From an uncultured Collinsella sp. (GTDB lineage: Bacteria; Actinomycetota; Coriobacteriia; Coriobacteriales; Coriobacteriaceae), in the NCBI GenBank assembly GCA_902475865.1, contig CABSBK010000048.1:1-7492 (forward strand): 7,492 nucleotides of DNA, read 5' to 3'. A model generated the notes under the pieces. The model had not been told where the DNA came from. It did no database searches and saw only the letters and a program-made list of their open reading frames with translations. Positions 4,770 through 7,492 of the stretch are shown here, piece after piece; the first letter of the stretch is position 1, and the number at the start of each line of letters is the position of its first letter. A program made the position numbers and the translations under genes.

Positions 4770-6200
4770 CTACTCGCCAAAGAACTCGTTGATCTTCTGC
4801 TCGTCGACGCCAAAGAACCACGTCAGGACAAAGCCGGCGGCATAGGCAAGCAGCATAGCGGCAACGTAGCCGAGCTGCTGGCCGGGAACGACAATCAGCA
4901 GGCCAAACAGACCGGAAACGCCCTGAGAAACCGTGCCGATGTGAAGCAGCGCCGCGAGCGCACCGCCAAATCCGGCACCCAGGCAGGCCGTCACAAACGG
5001 GCGGACAAGCGGCAGCGTAACGGCATACATCAGAGGCTCGCCAACGCCCAGGATGCCAACGGGGATGGACTCTGCGACATACTTCTTAAGCTTGGCGTTC
5101 TTGGTCTTAAAGTACAGCGCCAGACCGGCACCGACCTGGCCGCCGCCAGCCATCATAAGGATGGGCAGCAGGTAGTTGATGCCCTTGGTAGCGCCGTCGG
5201 GATCGTTGAGCATAGCGTGGATCGGCGTAAGTGCCTGATGCAGGCCGACGGACACCAGCGGCAAGAAGCCTGCCGACAGGATATAGCCGCCCAGAACGCC
5301 CAGCTTCTCAAAGATAAAGGTGAGGACGCTAAAGATCGCGGTCGTCAGCCAAGCGCCAACCGGCTGGATGACAAGCATCAGAGCAAAGGCACCGATGATG
5401 AGCACCAGCAGCGGAGACAGGAACGTATCGAGCGCGTTGGGCATGACCTTGCGAATCTGACGCTCCATCCAGGCGAAAAACGCACCAGCGATGAGAGCCG
5501 CAATCATACCGCCCGCTGCGGGGTTGTACTGCGCATTGGTGAGCGGCAGCAGAATAGCGGTGCTGGGATCGGCGGCGCCAGGCGCGAGCAGAGGCATAGC
5601 ACTGTTAGCGATGCACATCATGCCGGCAATACCGCCCAGCGCAGCGGAGCCACCAAACTCGCGTGCCGCGTTGTAGCCCACCAAGATGGGCAGATAGGCA
5701 AAGAGGGCCCAGCCCATGGAGCGAATGCCCTGATACCACCACTCACCTGCAAGCGCACCGGCCGTCGAGACATTAATGACGTTGCAGATACCGTTGATAA
5801 GGCCAGCCGCAATAATGCCGGGAAGCAGGGCGACGAAAACATTGGAAATCTTCTTGAGGAAGGCCTGAACCGGCTTGGACTCGTACTTGGCCTTCTGCGC
5901 GGCCTTGTTTGTGGCCGCAGCGTCAACCACGCTCTCGTCAGCAACGCCTTTCGCAAGGCCGGTGAGCTTGGAGAATTCCTCGAGCACCTTATTCACCTTG
6001 CCCGGACCCAGCACGATCTGCATCGTGTCGTCCTCAACCAGGCCCATCACGCCGTCGAGTGCCTTAATACCCTCCGTGTCGACGTTGCCCGCGTCTTTGA
6101 CGGTCACGCGCAGGCGCGTCATGCACGCCGCGTTTGCCAGCACGTTGTCTTTACCGCCCAAAAGGTCCAGCAGCTTTTGAGCCAGCTCTTTGTTCGTCAT
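4770..6200 (-). CDS. murP: PTS EIIBC permease, N-acetylmuramic acid-specific (MurP-like)
   Basis: Encodes 476 residues (E. coli MurP 474), a glucose/sucrose-family PTS transporter with fused EIIB and EIIC. EIIB occupies about residues 1-85 with the phosphorylated cysteine C26 in NAACMTRLRVTV. A linker rich in Ala and Lys leads to the membrane EIIC domain from about 110, with about ten hydrophobic segments, the conserved GLHQALTPIHAM segment (about 319-330) and the GVGEP motif (E388), equivalent to the GITEP substrate-site motif of the family. There is no EIIA domain, as in known MurP proteins, so a EIIA from elsewhere (Crr-like) must supply phosphate. The start is the ATG at 6200 with AAGGAGG 4 bases before it. 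It lies 57 bases after murQ. Specificity for MurNAc is inferred from murQ and mupG on either side; sequence alone would also permit trehalose or sucrose. Confidence 0.9.
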   Translation of the reverse strand: MTNKELAQKLLDLLGGKDNVLANAACMTRLRVTVKDAGNVDTEGIKALDGVMGLVEDDTMQIVLGPGKVNKVLEEFSKLTGLAKGVADESVVDAAATNKAAQKAKYESKPVQAFLKKISNVFVALLPGIIAAGLINGICNVINVSTAGALAGEWWYQGIRSMGWALFAYLPILVGYNAAREFGGSAALGGIAGMMCIANSAMPLLAPGAADPSTAILLPLTNAQYNPAAGGMIAALIAGAFFAWMERQIRKVMPNALDTFLSPLLVLIIGAFALMLVIQPVGAWLTTAIFSVLTFIFEKLGVLGGYILSAGFLPLVSVGLHQALTPIHAMLNDPDGATKGINYLLPILMMAGGGQVGAGLALYFKTKNAKLKKYVAESIPVGILGVGEPLMYAVTLPLVRPFVTACLGAGFGGALAALLHIGTVSQGVSGLFGLLIVVPGQQLGYVAAMLLAYAAGFVLTWFFGVDEQKINEFFGE

Positions 6201-6257
6201 AACTCCTCCTTGTATTGGAAATCTCGTCTGGATGTCATATAGCCTCACGATGTGCGC

Positions 6258-7181
<924 letters not shown>

Positions 7182-7191
7182 TTTGTTCACC

Positions 7192-7492
7192 TCATCTTTC
7201 CTGTTTCTCGATGTAGTTTTGCTTGATGACATGCGTCGCCCGTTCGTAATCGCTCGCAACGTAAGCAGCGTAGAGGGCATCGACAACCATAAGCTGAGCC
7301 ATACGCGAGGCCATGGCACCGCTGCGGACCAAGGGCTCGCTTGCAGCAACGCCAAGCACGGCATCGGCCATGGTGGCAAGCTTGGACGATTCATCTACTT
7401 TGGTCACGGCCACAACGGGACAGTTGTGGCGTTGGGCCTCGACGGTGCAGTCCAGCACCTCTCGCGTCAAGCCCGAGTAGCTAAAGGCGATT
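7192..7492 (-). CDS. RpiR/MurR-family transcriptional regulator, C-terminal part (gene runs off the window)
   Basis: Only the last 99 residues are in the window; the frame is open at the right edge. The visible part is the second half of a SIS sugar-phosphate-binding domain: IAFSYSGLTREVLDC at the edge is the usual 'sYSG.T.ev' loop, followed by CPVVAVTKVDESSKLATMADAVLGV and the helical end reaching NYIEKQER. In RpiR regulators this domain follows an N-terminal helix-turn-helix that lies outside the window. A TTG at 7470 could be mistaken for a start, but it falls inside the SIS motif. The gene ends 10 bases before murQ. Position next to murQ/murP suggests it is the MurNAc-6-phosphate-responsive regulator of this cluster (MurR in E. 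coli); that role is inferred. Confidence 0.88.
   Translation of the reverse strand, partial: IAFSYSGLTREVLDCTVEAQRHNCPVVAVTKVDESSKLATMADAVLGVAASEPLVRSGAMASRMAQLMVVDALYAAYVASDYERATHVIKQNYIEKQER

Noticed and set aside
4941..6242. A 433-codon plus-strand open frame opposite murP
   Set aside because: Low-complexity, Arg/Gln/His-rich translation with no family character and no ribosome binding site. It is the antisense shadow of a clear EIIBC permease in G+C-rich DNA.

Overview
The window is about 57-60% G+C by eye and reads as core chromosome of a high-G+C anaerobe. The best guess, made from protein character and remembered resemblance only, is a gut actinomycete of the Coriobacteriia such as Collinsella. 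No transposase, integrase, phage gene, CRISPR array or defence island is visible, and I did not find a clearly new biological system. Almost every gene is on the minus strand, so the window reads right to left in transcription order.

Right part (3600-7492): a MurNAc (peptidoglycan-sugar) salvage operon. The order is an RpiR-type regulator (cut by the window edge), murQ, murP and mupG. In the expected scheme the PTS permease MurP brings in MurNAc or a MurNAc-GlcNAc disaccharide and phosphorylates it, MupG hydrolyses the phosphorylated disaccharide, MurQ removes the lactyl ether to give GlcNAc-6-phosphate, and the RpiR/MurR-like protein probably senses MurNAc-6-phosphate. The same four functions are clustered in Staphylococcus aureus. 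A strong intrinsic terminator sits between murP and mupG, and its U-tract runs into the mupG ribosome binding site.

Middle (2190-3503): a small ArsC/Spx-family thioredoxin-fold protein on the minus strand. It converges, across a long hairpin, with the only plus-strand gene, a 136-residue protein that looks like the N-terminal half of a MarR-like regulator family without its DNA-binding half. Next comes a compact two-tRNA unit, tRNA-Gln(CUG) followed by tRNA-Glu(CUC), with its own sigma70-type promoter and rho-independent terminator.

Left part (46-2133): a TPR-repeat protein gene overlaps smpB, the tmRNA partner of ribosome rescue, by 11 bases. A 206-base gap follows with a nested hairpin and then an intrinsic terminator, and after it a stand-alone flavin-reductase-domain gene. 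That gap is either the 3' end of the smpB transcript or a regulatory leader for the flavin reductase. It is the least explained non-coding stretch in the window.
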